Part shown: positions 9,650 to 18,507 of the stretch, piece after piece
Layout of the letters: each line of letters begins with the position of its first letter
How positions within the stretch are numbered: position 1 is the first letter of the stretch
Source: Ancylobacter sp. Lp-2
GTDB taxonomy: Bacteria > Pseudomonadota > Alphaproteobacteria > Rhizobiales > Xanthobacteraceae
Reading direction: 5' to 3'
Assembly: GCF_020523795.1 (NCBI RefSeq)
Contig: NZ_JAJALI010000006.1
Coordinates: 321,235 to 385,234 of the forward strand
Length of the DNA: 64,000 nucleotides
Notes under the pieces: model-generated
Seen by the model: the letters and a program-made list of their open reading frames with translations, nothing else
Database searches by the model: none
What the model was told of the DNA's origin: nothing
Made by a program: the position numbers and the translations under genes

Positions 9650-10396
9650 ATGCTGCGCGCCACCCGTCTCGTCCGCCTCGGCCTGCTCTTCTTCTTCGGC
9701 CTGCCGCTCGCCGCCCACGCGCTGGTGACCTGGCAGACCAGCGACCTCTCGATGAACTGGCGCTCGGCCGACTGGTCGAGCACCGGCACCCTGCCCGCCG
9801 CCGCGCAGGTGCCGGAAGCGATAGTGCATATCTACTGCGCCCCCGTCGGCGGCTGGCGCAGCATCTTCGCGGTGCATTGCTGGGTGGTGTACAAGGAGGC
9901 CGGCGCGAGCGCCTATGAGCGCTACGACGTGATGGGCTATTCCGGCGCGCCGATCCGCCACAACCGCTTCCCGCCCGACGGCAAATGGTATGGCAACACG
10001 CCGGAACTGGTCGCCGAGGCGACCGGGGCCGATGCAGCGGCGATGATTCCGAAGGTGAAGGCGGCGATCGCCGGCTATCCCTATGCGGAGGCGGGCGACT
10101 ACGTGATCTGGCCGGGGCCGAACTCCAACACCTTCATCGCCCATGTGGTGCGGCAGGTGCCGGAACTGGAGGCCGCCCTGCCCTCGACCGCCATCGGCAA
10201 GGACTACCCGGTCGACGGGAACTGGCTGGACTGGACGCCGTCGCGCACCGGCGTGACGCTGAGCCTCGACGGCTATGCCGGGCTGACGCTGGCCTGGGTG
10301 GAGGGCGTGGAGATCAACGTGCTGGGCGCGGTGGCCGGCCTCGATCTGCGCCGGCCGGGCATCAAGCTGCCGGGCTTCGGACGCATCGGGCTGTAG
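9650..10396 (+). CDS. DUF3750 family protein
   Basis: Function unknown. The 248-residue product begins with a hydrophobic segment (VRLGLLFFFGLPLAAHA) that reads as a signal peptide or membrane anchor. The body shows the family pattern as I recall it: HCWVVYKEAGASAYERYDV, WYGNTPELV, YPYAEAGDYVIWPGPNSNTF and a C-terminal INVLGAVAGLDLRRPGIKLP. The conserved WPGPNSNTF block looks like a possible active site, but no reaction is established. The ATG at 9650 is chosen because it directly precedes the signal-like segment; an upstream in-frame ATG would place 39 Arg-rich residues before it. The gene is divergent from mntH. Confidence 0.85.
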   Translation: MLRATRLVRLGLLFFFGLPLAAHALVTWQTSDLSMNWRSADWSSTGTLPAAAQVPEAIVHIYCAPVGGWRSIFAVHCWVVYKEAGASAYERYDVMGYSGAPIRHNRFPPDGKWYGNTPELVAEATGADAAAMIPKVKAAIAGYPYAEAGDYVIWPGPNSNTFIAHVVRQVPELEAALPSTAIGKDYPVDGNWLDWTPSRTGVTLSLDGYAGLTLAWVEGVEINVLGAVAGLDLRRPGIKLPGFGRIGL

Positions 10397-10430
10397 CGCC
10401 GCCCCTCAACCGGGCGGGCGGCAGGAAGAC

Positions 10431-10453
10431 GGGCGCCGACGAGGCCGGCGCCC
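10431..10453. terminator. Hairpin between convergent genes
   Basis: An 8-bp GC-only stem (10431-10438 with 10446-10453) lies between the stop codons of two convergent genes. Neither side has a clear T-run, so it is a weak or bidirectional terminator candidate. Confidence 0.45.
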
Positions 10454-10464
10454 GCAAAGCAGGA

Positions 10465-10806
10465 TCAGGCGACCTTCTTCACCGTCTTGGCGACCTCGGC
10501 CACCTCGGCGTCATACTTGCCGGCGAGCGCGGCGAAGGCATCGGGGCCCTCCGACAGCGAGCGCTTCAGGTCTTCCGCCCAGGTGGTGTGGCGCAGAGTG
10601 AAAGTCGACGTCGCCGAGGAACCGTACTTCTTCGACAGGCGGACGTTCACCTTGAAGGGAAGCGGCTCGGAGGCGAGGTAGCGGGTGGTCGGGTGCTCCT
10701 TCACGAAGGCGGCGAATGCTTCGGCGACGTCCTGGTACTTGTCGGCGTCGATGAGAGCGGTGACCTTCGTCAGGAAGGCGGGGAGCGCGGAATGGGGGGC
10801 GGACAT
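10465..10806 (-). CDS. Small conserved-looking helical protein of unknown function
   Basis: 113 residues, with no motif I recognise. The sequence is soluble, with an N-terminal helical part (LPAFLTKVTALIDADKYQDVAEAFAAFVKEHP) and a C-terminal Lys/Ala-rich helix ending in VAEVAKTVKKVA. The ATG at 10806 is chosen over upstream in-frame codons because AAGGGA lies about 8 bases before it. A plausible promoter on the minus strand sits 60-85 bases upstream. It converges with the DUF3750 gene and is divergent from a nucleotidyltransferase gene. Codon use matches its neighbours, so it is probably real. Confidence 0.7.
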   Translation of the reverse strand: MSAPHSALPAFLTKVTALIDADKYQDVAEAFAAFVKEHPTTRYLASEPLPFKVNVRLSKKYGSSATSTFTLRHTTWAEDLKRSLSEGPDAFAALAGKYDAEVAEVAKTVKKVA

Positions 10807-10864
10807 GGGTGTTTCCCTTTGCGAACGTCTTTGCATCCTCGTGGGATGCTGGTCTGCGGCATCT

Positions 10865-10892
10865 GGTATACAGCACACCGAGCCAGTTCCAA
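10865..10892 (-). promoter_or_regulatory. Candidate sigma-70 promoter for the small helical protein gene
   Basis: Read on the minus strand: -35 TTGGAA (10892-10887), 16-base spacer, -10 TATACC (10870-10865). Transcription would begin near 10858, leaving about a 50-base leader. Confidence 0.4.
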
Positions 10893-10989
10893 AGCGCCAG
10901 ATTTCCCGATTGCCGGGACAAGGCGTATGGCGAATGAAAAACGCCGGGGCATCGCGACGATCGCTGCCGCCTCCTCGCAGGAAGACCCC

Positions 10990-11595
10990 ATGTCCGCCTT
11001 AGCCGCCATCGACGAAGACAGCTGGTCGGCCTGGTCGCCGCAGCAACTGGCTGAGCACCTCGCGGATGTGGCGGCACCCTGGTGCGTGGCAGGCGGCTGG
11101 GCGCTCGACCTGTGGCTGGGCATGCAGACCCGCGACCACGAGGACATCGAGTTCACCGTGCTGGCGGAGGACCTGCCGGCGTTCCGGCACGCGCTCGGGG
11201 CGATGGAGCTCTACACCGCCCATGCCGGGGTGCTGTCACATCTGCCTGGTGATGCCGAGCCGCCGGCGCATGTCGCCCAGCTGTGGTGCCGCGACGTCGC
11301 GGCCGGTTGCTGGCGGGCCGATATGATGATCGAGCGCGGCACCCCGTCGCGCTGGGTCTACAAGCGCGACCCGTCCATCCATTGCCCGCGCGCCGAGGCG
11401 GTCGATACGACGCCGACGGGCATCCCCTATCTGAAGCCGGCTATCGTTCTGCTGTTCAAGGCCCGGCACCGGCGGCCGAAGGACGAGGCCGACTTCGCCC
11501 GCGCGGTGCCGCGCCTGACGGCAGAGGAGCGGCGGCGCCTGAAGGGCTGGCTGGCCTATGCGCATCCCGGCCACGACTGGGCCGGGGCGCTGTAG
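10990..11595 (+). CDS. Nucleotidyltransferase of the aminoglycoside/lincosamide adenylyltransferase type
   Basis: The 201-residue protein has the Pol-beta-like nucleotidyltransferase signature WCVAGGWALDLWLG followed by TRDHEDIEFTV, which carries the acidic metal ligands (family pattern GGWxxD ... RxHxDIE). This resembles the ANT(2'')/Lnu group that adenylates antibiotics. In environmental genomes such genes are often uncharacterised, so no resistance is claimed; the substrate is unknown. The ATG at 10990 has an AGGAAG ribosome site at the right distance; an in-frame ATG at 10927 would add 21 residues. Followed at once by a two-hairpin dispersed repeat. Confidence 0.8.
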   Translation: MSALAAIDEDSWSAWSPQQLAEHLADVAAPWCVAGGWALDLWLGMQTRDHEDIEFTVLAEDLPAFRHALGAMELYTAHAGVLSHLPGDAEPPAHVAQLWCRDVAAGCWRADMMIERGTPSRWVYKRDPSIHCPRAEAVDTTPTGIPYLKPAIVLLFKARHRRPKDEADFARAVPRLTAEERRRLKGWLAYAHPGHDWAGAL

Positions 11596-11596
11596 A

Positions 11597-11698
11597 GCAA
11601 TTCCCGCAAAAGTGCGCAGCGGTTTTGCGAAAAGAATTGCGTAGAAACAGAGAGCTAGAGCGTTTCCGGTGAACCGGATCTCACCGGGAACGTTCTAG
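11597..11698. repeat. Two-hairpin intergenic repeat of the Hyphomicrobiales type
   Basis: Two adjacent imperfect palindromes: arms 11597-11611 with 11623-11640 (GCAATTC...GAATTGC), and arms 11655-11672 with 11681-11698 (CTAGAGCGTTTCCGGTGA against its near-complement). The sequence style, a CGCAAAA/TTTTGCG hairpin followed by an AGAGC-TTTCCGGTGA hairpin, matches a short dispersed repeat I recall as common in rhizobial-type genomes. It starts 2 bases after the nucleotidyltransferase stop. Confidence 0.75.
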
Positions 11699-11700
11699 CG

Positions 11701-11731
11701 GCAAAAGCAAAGGGGCGCGTTGCCGCGCCCC
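11701..11731 (-). terminator. Rho-independent terminator of glpX
   Basis: Perfect 8-bp stem GGGGCGCG/CGCGCCCC (11712-11719, 11724-11731), followed on the minus strand by a T-rich tail (TTTGCTTTTGC). It ends the hom-glpX transcript. Confidence 0.8.
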
Positions 11732-11777
11732 TCGCTGAAACGTCCGATGCGCCGAGGGCGATCAGCCGAGATGGAAC

Positions 11778-12776
11778 TCAACCGAGATGGAACTTGGCGA
11801 GGTTGCGGTGCTCGGCCTCGATCCAGCGCACCGTGCCGGTGGCCGAGCGCATCACCACCGTATGGGTGGTGACGATGTCGTCGCGGCGATACTTCACGCC
11901 CTTCAGCAGGTTGCCGGTGGTCACGCCGGTGGCGGCGAACAGGCAGTCGCCCTGCACCATGTCGTGGATGGTGTAGATCTTCTTCGGGTCGGAGACGCCC
12001 ATCTTCTTGGCGCGTTCGCGCTTCTCCTCGGTGTCGAGGATCAGGCGGGTATACATCTCGCCGCCGATGCAGCGCAGCGCCGCCGCCGCCAGCACGCCCT
12101 CCGGCGCGCCGCCGGTGCCGATATAGATGTCGACGCCGGTTTCGTCCGGATCGGTGGTGTGGATCACGCCGGCGACGTCGCCGTCGGTGATCAGCTGCAC
12201 CGAGGCGCCGGTGGAGCGCGCCGCCTCGATGATCGCCGCATGGCGCGGACGGTCGAGGATCAGCGTGGTGATCTCGTGCGGCTTCACACCCTTGGCCTTG
12301 GCCAGCGAGTGGATGTTGTCGGCCACCGAGGCGTCGATGTCGATCGTGCCCTTGGGATAGCCCGGGCCGATGGCGATCTTGTCCATGTAGACGTCGGGCG
12401 CGTAGAGCATGGTGCCGCCCTCGGCCATCGCCATCACCGCGATGGAGCCGGGCATGTTCTTGGCGCACAGAGTGGTGCCCTCGAGCGGGTCGACGGCGAT
12501 GTCGACCGCCGGGCCCTTGCCGGTGCCGAGCTCCTCGCCGATGAACAGCATCGGCGCCTCGTCGCGCTCGCCCTCGCCGATGACGATGCGGCCGGCGATC
12601 GGCAGGCGATTGAGCTCGCGCCGCATGGCGTCCACCGCCGCCTTGTCAGCCGCCTTCTCGTCGCCGCGCCCACGCAGGCTCGCGGAGGCGACCGCCGCCC
12701 GCTCGGTGACCCGCACCAGTTCCAGCGTCAGGATGCGCTCCAGCAACTGATCAGGTTTGACCGTGATTTCCGCCAT
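11778..12776 (-). CDS. glpX: Class II fructose-1,6-bisphosphatase
   Basis: Hydrolyses fructose-1,6-bisphosphate to fructose-6-phosphate in gluconeogenesis or the Calvin cycle. The 332-residue GlpX family protein shows GRIVIGEGERDEAPML, VDIAVDPLEGTTLCAKN (metal-binding Asp/Glu) and the TDGDVAG segment. ATG at 12776 (MAEITVKPDQ) has GAGGG upstream and lies 11 bases after the hom stop, so the two are in one operon. This hom-glpX pairing is frequent in alphaproteobacteria. A 13-base direct repeat straddles the stop codon (see findings). Full length, no missing residues seen. Confidence 0.95.
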   Translation of the reverse strand: MAEITVKPDQLLERILTLELVRVTERAAVASASLRGRGDEKAADKAAVDAMRRELNRLPIAGRIVIGEGERDEAPMLFIGEELGTGKGPAVDIAVDPLEGTTLCAKNMPGSIAVMAMAEGGTMLYAPDVYMDKIAIGPGYPKGTIDIDASVADNIHSLAKAKGVKPHEITTLILDRPRHAAIIEAARSTGASVQLITDGDVAGVIHTTDPDETGVDIYIGTGGAPEGVLAAAALRCIGGEMYTRLILDTEEKRERAKKMGVSDPKKIYTIHDMVQGDCLFAATGVTTGNLLKGVKYRRDDIVTTHTVVMRSATGTVRWIEAEHRNLAKFHLG

Positions 12777-12787
12777 CGTCCCAGCCC

Positions 12788-14107
12788 TCAATCCTTCTCG
12801 ATCCGAATAACCTGCGGCGGCGACGTGATAACGCCATCGGCTTCGATGGCGTCGATCGCGCGGCGCACCGCCTCTTCCGTCGTCGCATAGGTGATCAGCA
12901 CCACCGGCGCAGGCCCCCCCGCACTGTCGGCCCGGTCGCCGCCATGCGGACGCCCCCGCCGATGCTGCATTATGGACTCGAGCGAGATGTTGCGCTCGGC
13001 CATATGGCGGGCAATCGCTGCCGCCGTTCCGGGCCGATCGACGGCGGCGAGGCGGATATAGTAGCCGCCTTCGTGACGCTGGATCGCCGGCTTGCCGGCC
13101 GGGCGCAGCCGCGCCGCCGGCCAGCCGAACGGCCGGCAATCGCGCGAAGCCGCGAGATCACACAGATCGCCGACCACCGCCGAGGCGGTCGCGTCGCCGC
13201 CGGCGCCGGGCCCGACCAGCGTCAGGGCCACCGCGTCGCCGTCCACCGCCACCGCGTTGGTGACGCCGGAGACCTGGGCGATCGGCCAATGTTTAGGCAC
13301 CATGGTCGGGTGGACCCGCAATTCGACGTCCTCGCCCGCACGGGCGGCGACGCCGAGCAGCTTCACCCGGTAGCCGAGTTCGTCGGCGGCATCGAGGTCG
13401 GCCAGCGTGATCGAGCGGATGCCCTCGACATGGATGGCGCCGGGATCGGGCTGCACGCCGAAGGCCAGCGTCGCCAGCAAAGCGAGCTTATGAGCCGTGT
13501 CGAAGCCGTCGACGTCGAAGGTCGGGTCGGCTTCGGCATAGCCGAGCTGCTGGGCCTCCTCGAGACAGGTCTCGAAGGAAAGGCCCTCCTCCCGCATCTT
13601 GGTGAGGATGTAGTTGCAGGTGCCGTTGAGGATGCCGGAGACGCGGGCCATGCGGTTGCCCAGCAGCGCCTCGCGCAGCGTCTTGACGATCGGGATGCCG
13701 CCGGCGACCGCCGCCTCGAAATGGATGCCCGCGCCCTTCTCCTCCGCCAGCGCCGCCAGGGCGACGCCGTGATGGGCAAGCAGCGCCTTGTTGGCGGTGA
13801 CGACCGGCTTGCCGGCCTCCAGCGCCGCGGCCACCGCCTCGCGAGCGGCACCGTCCGAGCCACCGATCAACTCGACGAACACGTCAATACCAGGATCGCG
13901 GGCCAGCGCGACCGGGCTTTCCGCCCAGCGCACCGAGGAAAGATCGCAATCGCGGTTGCGTGAGCGGTCACGCGCGCTGACCGCCACGACCTCGACCGCG
14001 CGCCCGGTGCGGGCGGCGATCTCGTCGTTGCGGCGGGCAAGCATGCGCATGACGCCCGCTCCGACCGTTCCCAGGCCGGCGATGCCAATTTTGAGCGGCG
14101 GCGCCAT
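12788..14107 (-). CDS. hom: Homoserine dehydrogenase
   Basis: Reduces aspartate semialdehyde to homoserine, the branch point to threonine and methionine. The 439-residue monofunctional enzyme has the nucleotide-binding loop GIAGLGTVGAGV at the N-terminus, the catalytic-domain block GILNGTCNYILTKM with EADPTFDVDG, and a C-terminal ACT domain (about residue 350 on; YIRLAAVDRPGTAAAI) that usually senses threonine. ATG at 14107 is preferred over an adjacent TTG. Between the ACT beta-strands is a His/Arg/Gly-rich insertion (QHRRGRPHGGDRADSAGG). Upstream, 56 bases away, is an aminotransferase in the same direction; glpX follows by 11 bases. Confidence 0.95.
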   Translation of the reverse strand: MAPPLKIGIAGLGTVGAGVMRMLARRNDEIAARTGRAVEVVAVSARDRSRNRDCDLSSVRWAESPVALARDPGIDVFVELIGGSDGAAREAVAAALEAGKPVVTANKALLAHHGVALAALAEEKGAGIHFEAAVAGGIPIVKTLREALLGNRMARVSGILNGTCNYILTKMREEGLSFETCLEEAQQLGYAEADPTFDVDGFDTAHKLALLATLAFGVQPDPGAIHVEGIRSITLADLDAADELGYRVKLLGVAARAGEDVELRVHPTMVPKHWPIAQVSGVTNAVAVDGDAVALTLVGPGAGGDATASAVVGDLCDLAASRDCRPFGWPAARLRPAGKPAIQRHEGGYYIRLAAVDRPGTAAAIARHMAERNISLESIMQHRRGRPHGGDRADSAGGPAPVVLITYATTEEAVRRAIDAIEADGVITSPPQVIRIEKD

Positions 14108-14163
14108 CAAACTATCCGAACATCAGAACAAAAGAACGGCGCCGGCCCGCAATCGACGGACAC

Positions 14164-15381
14164 TCAACGCGCCGCAGCGAGCGGCACGACGTTGTGCAAT
14201 GTTTCCGCGCCCGTTTCAAGAAAGCGCCGGACATTGCGCGCCGCCTGGCGGATGCGCTGCTCGTTCTCCACAAGCGCGATGCGGACATAATCGTCGCCGT
14301 GCTCGCCGAAGCCGACGCCCGGCGCCACCGCGACATCCGCCTTTTCGATCAGCAGCTTGGAGAACTCCAGGCTGCCGAGGTGGCGGAACTTCTCGGGGAT
14401 CGGCGCCCAGGCGAACATCGAGGCCGACGGCGAGGGGATCTCCCAGCCGGCCTTGCCGAAGCTGTCGACCAGCGCGTCGCGGCGCTTCCTGTAGACCGAG
14501 CGCATGTCGGCGATGCAGTCCTGCGGCCCGTTGAGCGCGGCGGTGGCGGCGACCTGGATCGGCGTATAGGCGCCGTAGTCGAGATAGGACTTCACGCGGG
14601 CGAGCGCGGCGATGAGGCGCTCATTGCCGACCGCGAAGCCCATGCGCCAGCCGGCCATGGAGAAGGTCTTCGACATGGAGGTGAACTCCACCGTCACGTC
14701 GACGGCGCCCGGCACCTGCAGCACCGAGGGCGGCGGGTTGTCGTCGAAATACACCTCGGAATAGGCGAGGTCGGAGAGCACGATGAGATCGTGCTTCTTC
14801 GCGAAGGCCACCACGTCGCGGTAGAAATCGAGATCGGCGACCTGCGCCGTCGGGTTCGACGGGTAGCAGAGCACCAGCGCCAGCGGCGAGGGAATGGAAT
14901 GGGCGACCGCGCGTTCCAGCGCGTGGAAGAATTCCGGCCCCGGCTCGCAGGGCACCGAGCGGATCGCCGCCCCCGCCATCAGGAAGCCGAAGGCGTGGAT
15001 CGGGTAGGACGGGTTCGGCACCAGGATCACGTCGCCGGGGGCGGTGATCGCCTGCGCCATGTTGGCGAAGCCTTCCTTGGAGCCGAGCGTGGCGACCACC
15101 TGGGTATCGGGGTTCACCTTCACGCCGAAGCGGCGCTCATAATAGGCCGCCTGCGCGCGACGCAGGCCGGGAATGCCCTTGGAGGCGGAATAGCGGTCGG
15201 TGCGCGGACGGCCGATGGTGTCCTTCAGCTTGTCGACCACATGGGCGGGAGCGTCGAGATCCGGATTACCCATGCCGAGGTCCACGATGTCGGCGCCACC
15301 GTTGCGGGCGGTGGCCTTCACGCGGTTGACCTGCTCGAACACATAGGGCGGCAGCCGGCGGATACGGTGGAAGTCGGTCAT
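14164..15381 (-). CDS. Class I aminotransferase, AlaC/DapL-like
   Basis: PLP-dependent, 405 residues. The Schiff-base lysine is in SMSKTFSMAGWRMGF, with YPSNPTA and the arginine of YVRIALVEN further on. Sequence style fits the group annotated either as glutamate-pyruvate aminotransferase (AlaC) or as LL-diaminopimelate aminotransferase; the substrate cannot be decided from sequence. Position just upstream of hom would suit an aspartate-family or alanine role. ATG at 15381 has GGAG about 10 bases upstream; the TTG at 15390 is rejected. Likely first gene of an aminotransferase-hom-glpX operon. Confidence 0.88.
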   Translation of the reverse strand: MTDFHRIRRLPPYVFEQVNRVKATARNGGADIVDLGMGNPDLDAPAHVVDKLKDTIGRPRTDRYSASKGIPGLRRAQAAYYERRFGVKVNPDTQVVATLGSKEGFANMAQAITAPGDVILVPNPSYPIHAFGFLMAGAAIRSVPCEPGPEFFHALERAVAHSIPSPLALVLCYPSNPTAQVADLDFYRDVVAFAKKHDLIVLSDLAYSEVYFDDNPPPSVLQVPGAVDVTVEFTSMSKTFSMAGWRMGFAVGNERLIAALARVKSYLDYGAYTPIQVAATAALNGPQDCIADMRSVYRKRRDALVDSFGKAGWEIPSPSASMFAWAPIPEKFRHLGSLEFSKLLIEKADVAVAPGVGFGEHGDDYVRIALVENEQRIRQAARNVRRFLETGAETLHNVVPLAAAR

Positions 15382-15572
15382 CGGTCTCAAGCTCCAAGCC
15401 GGCCGTTTTCCTCATACGGCGCGGCGCATCGGGCGTTTCTATCATTTTCACCACGCCCACCCCAGAAGGCATGACAAGCGATGGTGGCGCAAGCGTGGTG
15501 AATCAATCGGTAACAGGCCTCCGGAACGAGGCTCTTGCACGGGACTCCTGGCGGCCCCTGTCGACGATTTCG

Positions 15573-15872
15573 CTACTGGCCGGACTGGAGATCGCCGCCC
15601 TGGTTGATCTGCTGCTCCATCTGGCCGGCGCGGTTGCGGGCCATGCCCTCGAGGCTGGCCTGCGTCTGCGCCTGGGCCGTGGCGTCCATCACCGGGCGGG
15701 TGCCGATCTGCGCCGGGGCGCCGAAGCTCGGGTAGGCCAATTTCTGGTCCGGCACGGCGGTCTTCGGCAGGCTGGGATTGGTGCAGCCGACAAGGCCAAG
15801 GCCGAGCGCCGCACAGGCGAACAGGCGCGCCGGCGCGGGCAAGTGGGACGAAATGGCGATACGGCGCGTCAT
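15573..15872 (-). CDS. Small lipoprotein of unknown function
   Basis: 99 residues. It has a signal peptide with a lipobox LVGC, so Cys30 would be lipidated after cleavage, giving a mature part of about 70 residues anchored to a membrane. The mature part is Gln/Ala-rich and helix-prone (DATAQAQTQASLEGMARNRAGQMEQQINQ), with no recognised domain. It is divergent from phaC with 109 bases between. Probably real because the lipobox and start are well placed. Confidence 0.75.
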   Translation of the reverse strand: MTRRIAISSHLPAPARLFACAALGLGLVGCTNPSLPKTAVPDQKLAYPSFGAPAQIGTRPVMDATAQAQTQASLEGMARNRAGQMEQQINQGGDLQSGQ

Positions 15873-15981
15873 GACCCTGTTTCCCGAACTGTCATCGACT
15901 CCGCGCTAGGCTCTCGCTCGAACCGGGCGTCGTGTCTATGATGCCCTCACCTATGAACGCACGCACCCGCGGGGACAAGCG

Positions 15982-18507
15982 GTGAATAATCGAAACGTCG
16001 ACCGTTCCACCCGCCGGCGCCGCGCCGCCGAGCGCACGCTCACTTCAGCCGAAACCGCGACGCCCGAGGCCACGACCGCCGCCTCCCCGACCACCGGCGC
16101 GGAGACCGGCGCCCCGTCGGTGACAGAGGGCGGAGGCAAAGCCGCGCGTCGCAGTGGCAAGGCCGCCGCGGCGAAGGCGGCGGCGGCTGAAACGGCCGCG
16201 CGCACGTCCACCCCGGCCGCAGCGACGCCTGTCGAGGCGGCGCCAGCCAAGGCGGCGCGGACGGGTTCGAAGGCGCGCGGCGCGGCGGCGTCGAAGGGTG
16301 CGGCGGCCGAACGCCCCGCGCCCAAGGGCTCGGCATCCAAAAGCGTCGAAGCCAAGGGCCCCACAGCCAAGAGCCCCGCATCCAAGAATTCGGCGCCTAA
16401 GTCCGCCACACCCAAGCCCGCTGCGACCAAGTCTGCTGCGGCCAAGCCGGCCGCACCCAAATCCGCTGCACCCAAATCCACTGCGACCAAGTCGCGCGCC
16501 TCCGGCCCGGCCGCCGGCAAGACCTTGGCCGAGGCCGTCGCGCCGGTCGCGCCCGTCCCCCTCCCCCGGCCGCGCCGAGTGTCGCAGACCCGCCCATCCT
16601 TGAGCCATGCGCGCTTCGCTCGCTCCCCGGAACCCGAGAGCCTCGCCCGAGCGCCCGAGCCGCCGCAGCCCGCTCCGCCTCCGGCACCCCCGGCGGCTCC
16701 GCCACGTGCGGCGGATCGTCCGGAGCCGCCCGCGCCTGGCCCGGTCGACTTCGAGGCCTTCGCCGGCAACCTCGCCCGCCTCGTCGAGGAGGGCGGCAAG
16801 GCCATGGCGGCCTATCTGCGCCCGCGCGAGGAAGGCCGGGTGAAGGACGACATCGCCGAGGAGGTCGCCGACGTCATGAAGACGCTCGGCCATGTCGCCG
16901 AATACTGGCTGACCGACCCGAAGCGCACCGTCGACGTGCAGTCGCGGCTGATCGGCGGCTATCTGGCGCTGTGGTCCTCGACGCTCAAGCGGCTGTCCGG
17001 CGAGGAAGTCGTCCCCATCGCCCGGCCGCCGGCGCGCGACGGGCGCTTCGTCGACCCGGAATGGACCACCAACCCGTTCTTCGACGCGCTGAAGCAGACC
17101 TACCTGCTCACCGCCAACTGGGCGGAAAAGCTGGTCGAGGACGCCGAGATCGACACGCACACCAAGCACAAGGCCGAGTTCTACGTACGACAGATCGCCA
17201 GCGCGGTGTCGCCGTCGAACTTCGTCTTCACCAATCCCGAGCTGCTGCGCGCCACCTTCGCCTCCAATGGCGAGAATCTGGTGCGCGGCATGAAGATGCT
17301 GGCCGAGGACATCGAGGCCGGCGACGGCGAACTGAAGATCCGCCAGACCGACGCCTCGAAGTTCAAGGTGGGCGAGAACCTCGCCGTCACCCCCGGCAAG
17401 GTGATCTTCCAGAACGAGCTGATGCAGCTCATCCAGTACAGCCCGACCACCGAGACGGTGCTGAAGGTGCCGGTGGTGATCGTGCCGCCCTGGATCAACA
17501 AGTTCTACGTGCTGGACCTCAACCCGGAGAAATCCTTCGTTCGCTGGGCGGTGGACCAGGGGCTGACGGTGTTCATCGTCTCCTGGATCAACCCGTCGCC
17601 GGCGCTCGCCGACAAGGGGTTCGAGGACTACATGCATTCCGGCGTGCTGTCGGCGATCGAGGTCGCCAAGCAGGCGGCCGACGTCGAGGAGGTGCATGCC
17701 GTCGGCTATTGCGTCGGCGGCACCATGCTCGCCATGACGCTGGCCTGGCTCGCCGCCGCCGGCCGCGATGTCGGCGTGCGCTCCGCTACCTACTTCACCA
17801 CCCAGGTGGACTTCGCCCAGGCTGGCGACCTCAAGGTGTTCATCGACGAGGAACAGGTGGCGGTGCTGGAACGGCGGATGCTGGAATCCGGCATCATGGA
17901 CGGCCGGGTGATGGCCAACGCCTTCAACATGCTGCGCGCCAACGACCTGATCTGGCCCTATGTGGTGAACAACTACCTCAAGGGGCAGGCGCCCTTCCCG
18001 TTCGACATCCTGTACTGGAATTCGGATTCCACCCGGCTGCCGCGGGCGAACCACTCCTTCTATCTGCGCAATTGCTACCTCGACAACAAGTTCGCCGCCG
18101 GCCAACTGACGCTGGCCGGCCATCGGCTCGACCTCGGCAAGGTGTCGATCCCGACCTACAGCCTGGCGACGCGCGAGGACCACATCGCCCCGGCGATCTC
18201 GGTGTTCAACGGGCTGCAGCTGTTCGGCACGCCGGCGCGCTTCGTGCTGGCGGGATCGGGGCACATCGCCGGGGTGATCAACCCGCCGGCCCGCGCCAAG
18301 TACCAGTACTGGACCGGCGACGCGCCGGCCGGCAGCCTGGAGGACTGGATCGCCACCGCCGAGATGCATCCCGGCTCCTGGTGGCCGGACTGGCTCGCCT
18401 GGCTGGAGACGCAGGATGCCGAGCGGGTGCCGGCGCGTCCGCCGGGCGGCGACGTGTTCGACCCGGTCGAGGACGCGCCGGGCAGCTATGTGAAGGTGAA
18501 GTCGTGA
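15982..18507 (+). CDS. phaC: Class I poly(3-hydroxyalkanoate) synthase with long Lys-pentad N-terminal tail
   Basis: Polymerises (R)-3-hydroxyacyl-CoA at the surface of PHA granules. Of 841 residues, the last 590 or so form a complete class I synthase: the N-terminal PhaC domain, the lipase-like box GYCVGG with Cys577, Asp733 in TREDHIAP, and His761 in GSGHIAG. The Asp-His spacing (28) equals that of the Cupriavidus enzyme. Residues 1-250 are an added tail of Ala, Lys, Pro and Ser. From Lys115 to Lys170 a lysine occurs exactly every fifth residue (12 in a row). Such tails resemble the histone-H1-like regions of PhaF and AlgP. The GTG at 15982 is the most credible start; an ATG at 15954 is out of frame and stops at once. 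The stop overlaps the next gene. Confidence 0.95.
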   Translation: MNNRNVDRSTRRRRAAERTLTSAETATPEATTAASPTTGAETGAPSVTEGGGKAARRSGKAAAAKAAAAETAARTSTPAAATPVEAAPAKAARTGSKARGAAASKGAAAERPAPKGSASKSVEAKGPTAKSPASKNSAPKSATPKPAATKSAAAKPAAPKSAAPKSTATKSRASGPAAGKTLAEAVAPVAPVPLPRPRRVSQTRPSLSHARFARSPEPESLARAPEPPQPAPPPAPPAAPPRAADRPEPPAPGPVDFEAFAGNLARLVEEGGKAMAAYLRPREEGRVKDDIAEEVADVMKTLGHVAEYWLTDPKRTVDVQSRLIGGYLALWSSTLKRLSGEEVVPIARPPARDGRFVDPEWTTNPFFDALKQTYLLTANWAEKLVEDAEIDTHTKHKAEFYVRQIASAVSPSNFVFTNPELLRATFASNGENLVRGMKMLAEDIEAGDGELKIRQTDASKFKVGENLAVTPGKVIFQNELMQLIQYSPTTETVLKVPVVIVPPWINKFYVLDLNPEKSFVRWAVDQGLTVFIVSWINPSPALADKGFEDYMHSGVLSAIEVAKQAADVEEVHAVGYCVGGTMLAMTLAWLAAAGRDVGVRSATYFTTQVDFAQAGDLKVFIDEEQVAVLERRMLESGIMDGRVMANAFNMLRANDLIWPYVVNNYLKGQAPFPFDILYWNSDSTRLPRANHSFYLRNCYLDNKFAAGQLTLAGHRLDLGKVSIPTYSLATREDHIAPAISVFNGLQLFGTPARFVLAGSGHIAGVINPPARAKYQYWTGDAPAGSLEDWIATAEMHPGSWWPDWLAWLETQDAERVPARPPGGDVFDPVEDAPGSYVKVKS

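Noticed and set aside
16324-16491. Possible assembly artefact or VNTR instead of coding repeat in phaC
   Set aside because: Units differ in third and other bases while keeping lysine at every fifth codon, which indicates selection on protein sequence.
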